DNA from: Bacteroidota bacterium
GTDB lineage: Bacteria > Bacteroidota > Bacteroidia > Chitinophagales > Chitinophagaceae
Length of the DNA: 5,849 bases
Reading direction: 5' to 3'
Assembly: GCA_947447835.1 (NCBI GenBank)
Contig: CANFLP010000104.1
Coordinates: 1-5,849 of the forward strand
In this document: in pieces, positions 5,294 to 5,849 of the stretch
Numbering within the stretch: the stretch's first letter is position 1
Layout: each line of letters starts with the position of its first letter
Notes under the pieces: model-generated
What the model saw: the letters and a program-made list of their open reading frames with translations, nothing else
Told to the model about the DNA's origin: nothing
Database searches by the model: none
Position numbers and translations under genes: made by a program

Positions 5294-5849
5294 ATGAGAA
5301 TACTAATTGTATTAACCTCGCATAGTGCCTTAGGTAATACGGGTCAAAAAACGGGCTTTTGGGTGGAAGAATTCACTGCACCTTATTATGTATTATTAGA
5401 TGCGGGCGCTGTTATTACTATTGCCTCTCCGGCTGGAGGACAACCACCGGTGGATCCTAAAAGTGAAGCGAAAGATGCACAAACACTTACAACAAAAAGA
5501 TTCTATGCAGATTTAAATGCCATAGATAAAGTAGCTAATACTAAAAAGTTAAGTTCAATTAAAATAGATGATTACGATGCAGTATTTTATCCAGGTGGGC
5601 ATGGTCCGTTATGGGATCTTGCAAATGATAAAGATTCAATTGCATTTGTTTGCCATGCGCCTGCTGCATTAATACATGTTAAGGCCGAAAATGGACACCC
5701 TCTTGTTAAAGGTAAAAAATTGACTTGCTTTTCAGATACCGAAGAGGAGGCCGTGGGGTTGACTAAAGTAGTTCCTTTCTTATTGGAAGCGGAGATGAAA
5801 AAATTAGGTGCACATTATAGCAAAGGGGCCGATTGGATTTCATATACTC
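5294..5849 (+). CDS. DJ-1/PfpI (Hsp31-like) family protein, 3' end missing, probable internal deletion
   Basis: The frame is open from the ATG at 5294 to the right edge (185 codons seen). It matches the DJ-1/PfpI class of Hsp31-like 'type 1 glutamine amidotransferase domain' proteins. These are cytosolic thiol enzymes or chaperones, several of which convert methylglyoxal to lactate without glutathione. Motifs are the first strand RILIVLTS, TGFWVEEFTAPYYVLLDAGA (20-39; Glu26 is the likely catalytic acid), ASPAGGQPPVDPKS (44-57), FYPGGHGPLWDLA (98-110), VCHAPAAL (119-126; nucleophile Cys120 with His121) and TEEEAVGLTKVVPFLLE (149-165). The oddity is that relatives have about 13 more residues between DSIA and the VCHAP elbow, a helix plus a 'GKPVA' strand start, whereas here DSIA (114-117) runs straight into FVCHAP. 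The loss is in frame. It removes core structure in front of the active-site Cys, so activity is doubtful. The C-terminal part lies outside the window. Confidence 0.85.
   Translation, partial: MRILIVLTSHSALGNTGQKTGFWVEEFTAPYYVLLDAGAVITIASPAGGQPPVDPKSEAKDAQTLTTKRFYADLNAIDKVANTKKLSSIKIDDYDAVFYPGGHGPLWDLANDKDSIAFVCHAPAALIHVKAENGHPLVKGKKLTCFSDTEEEAVGLTKVVPFLLEAEMKKLGAHYSKGADWISYT

Overview
The window reads as a piece of a Bacteroidota chromosome. It is AT-rich, has almost no Shine-Dalgarno sequences (starts sit behind A/T-rich leaders), contains candidate promoters resembling the Bacteroidota TTG...TAnnTTTG pattern, and carries Bacteroidota-flavoured versions of a proton-pump rhodopsin, Blh, YqgE and an Old Yellow Enzyme. 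A Chitinophagaceae/Sphingobacteriales-type freshwater bacterium is plausible, but that level is inference.

Layout. (1) 1-491, plus: 3' part of an M23-family metallopeptidase gene, cut by the left edge. (2) 544-2077, minus: a HxlR-type regulator with a single N-terminal Cys, then an NAD(P)-binding atypical SDR, then a short-form YqgE/AlgH protein. The SDR and yqgE are only 3 nt apart and probably co-transcribed. (3) 2078-2185: a divergent control region with two inverted repeats built from the same TACTTT half-site, a good candidate operator for the HxlR protein. (4) 2186-3568, plus: an ene-reductase of the Old Yellow Enzyme family followed by a small muconolactone-isomerase-like protein, probably one operon. 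(5) 3569-5102, plus: a retinal cassette, in which a microbial rhodopsin gene is broken by an internal deletion, followed by a strong hairpin terminator and then an intact Blh beta-carotene dioxygenase gene. (6) 5294-5849, plus: a DJ-1/PfpI (Hsp31-like) gene running off the right edge, which appears to lack about 13 codons just before its nucleophile elbow.

How the genes may fit together. HxlR regulator, OYE, isomerase-like protein, SDR and Hsp31-like protein fit an electrophile/aldehyde/quinone-stress theme (inference from family roles). Blh makes retinal for a rhodopsin, but the rhodopsin beside it keeps only helices A, B and the start of C. A short out-of-frame tail, reading LVIYSLSRKAV and then stop, looks like the original C-terminus. 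The retinal-binding lysine is lost, so this copy cannot work as a light-driven pump. The most notable observations are the two apparent internal deletions (rhodopsin and DJ-1), each with a junction that could be explained by a short direct repeat, and the preserved blh beside a dead opsin. I see no CRISPR array, insertion sequence, tRNA or rRNA.
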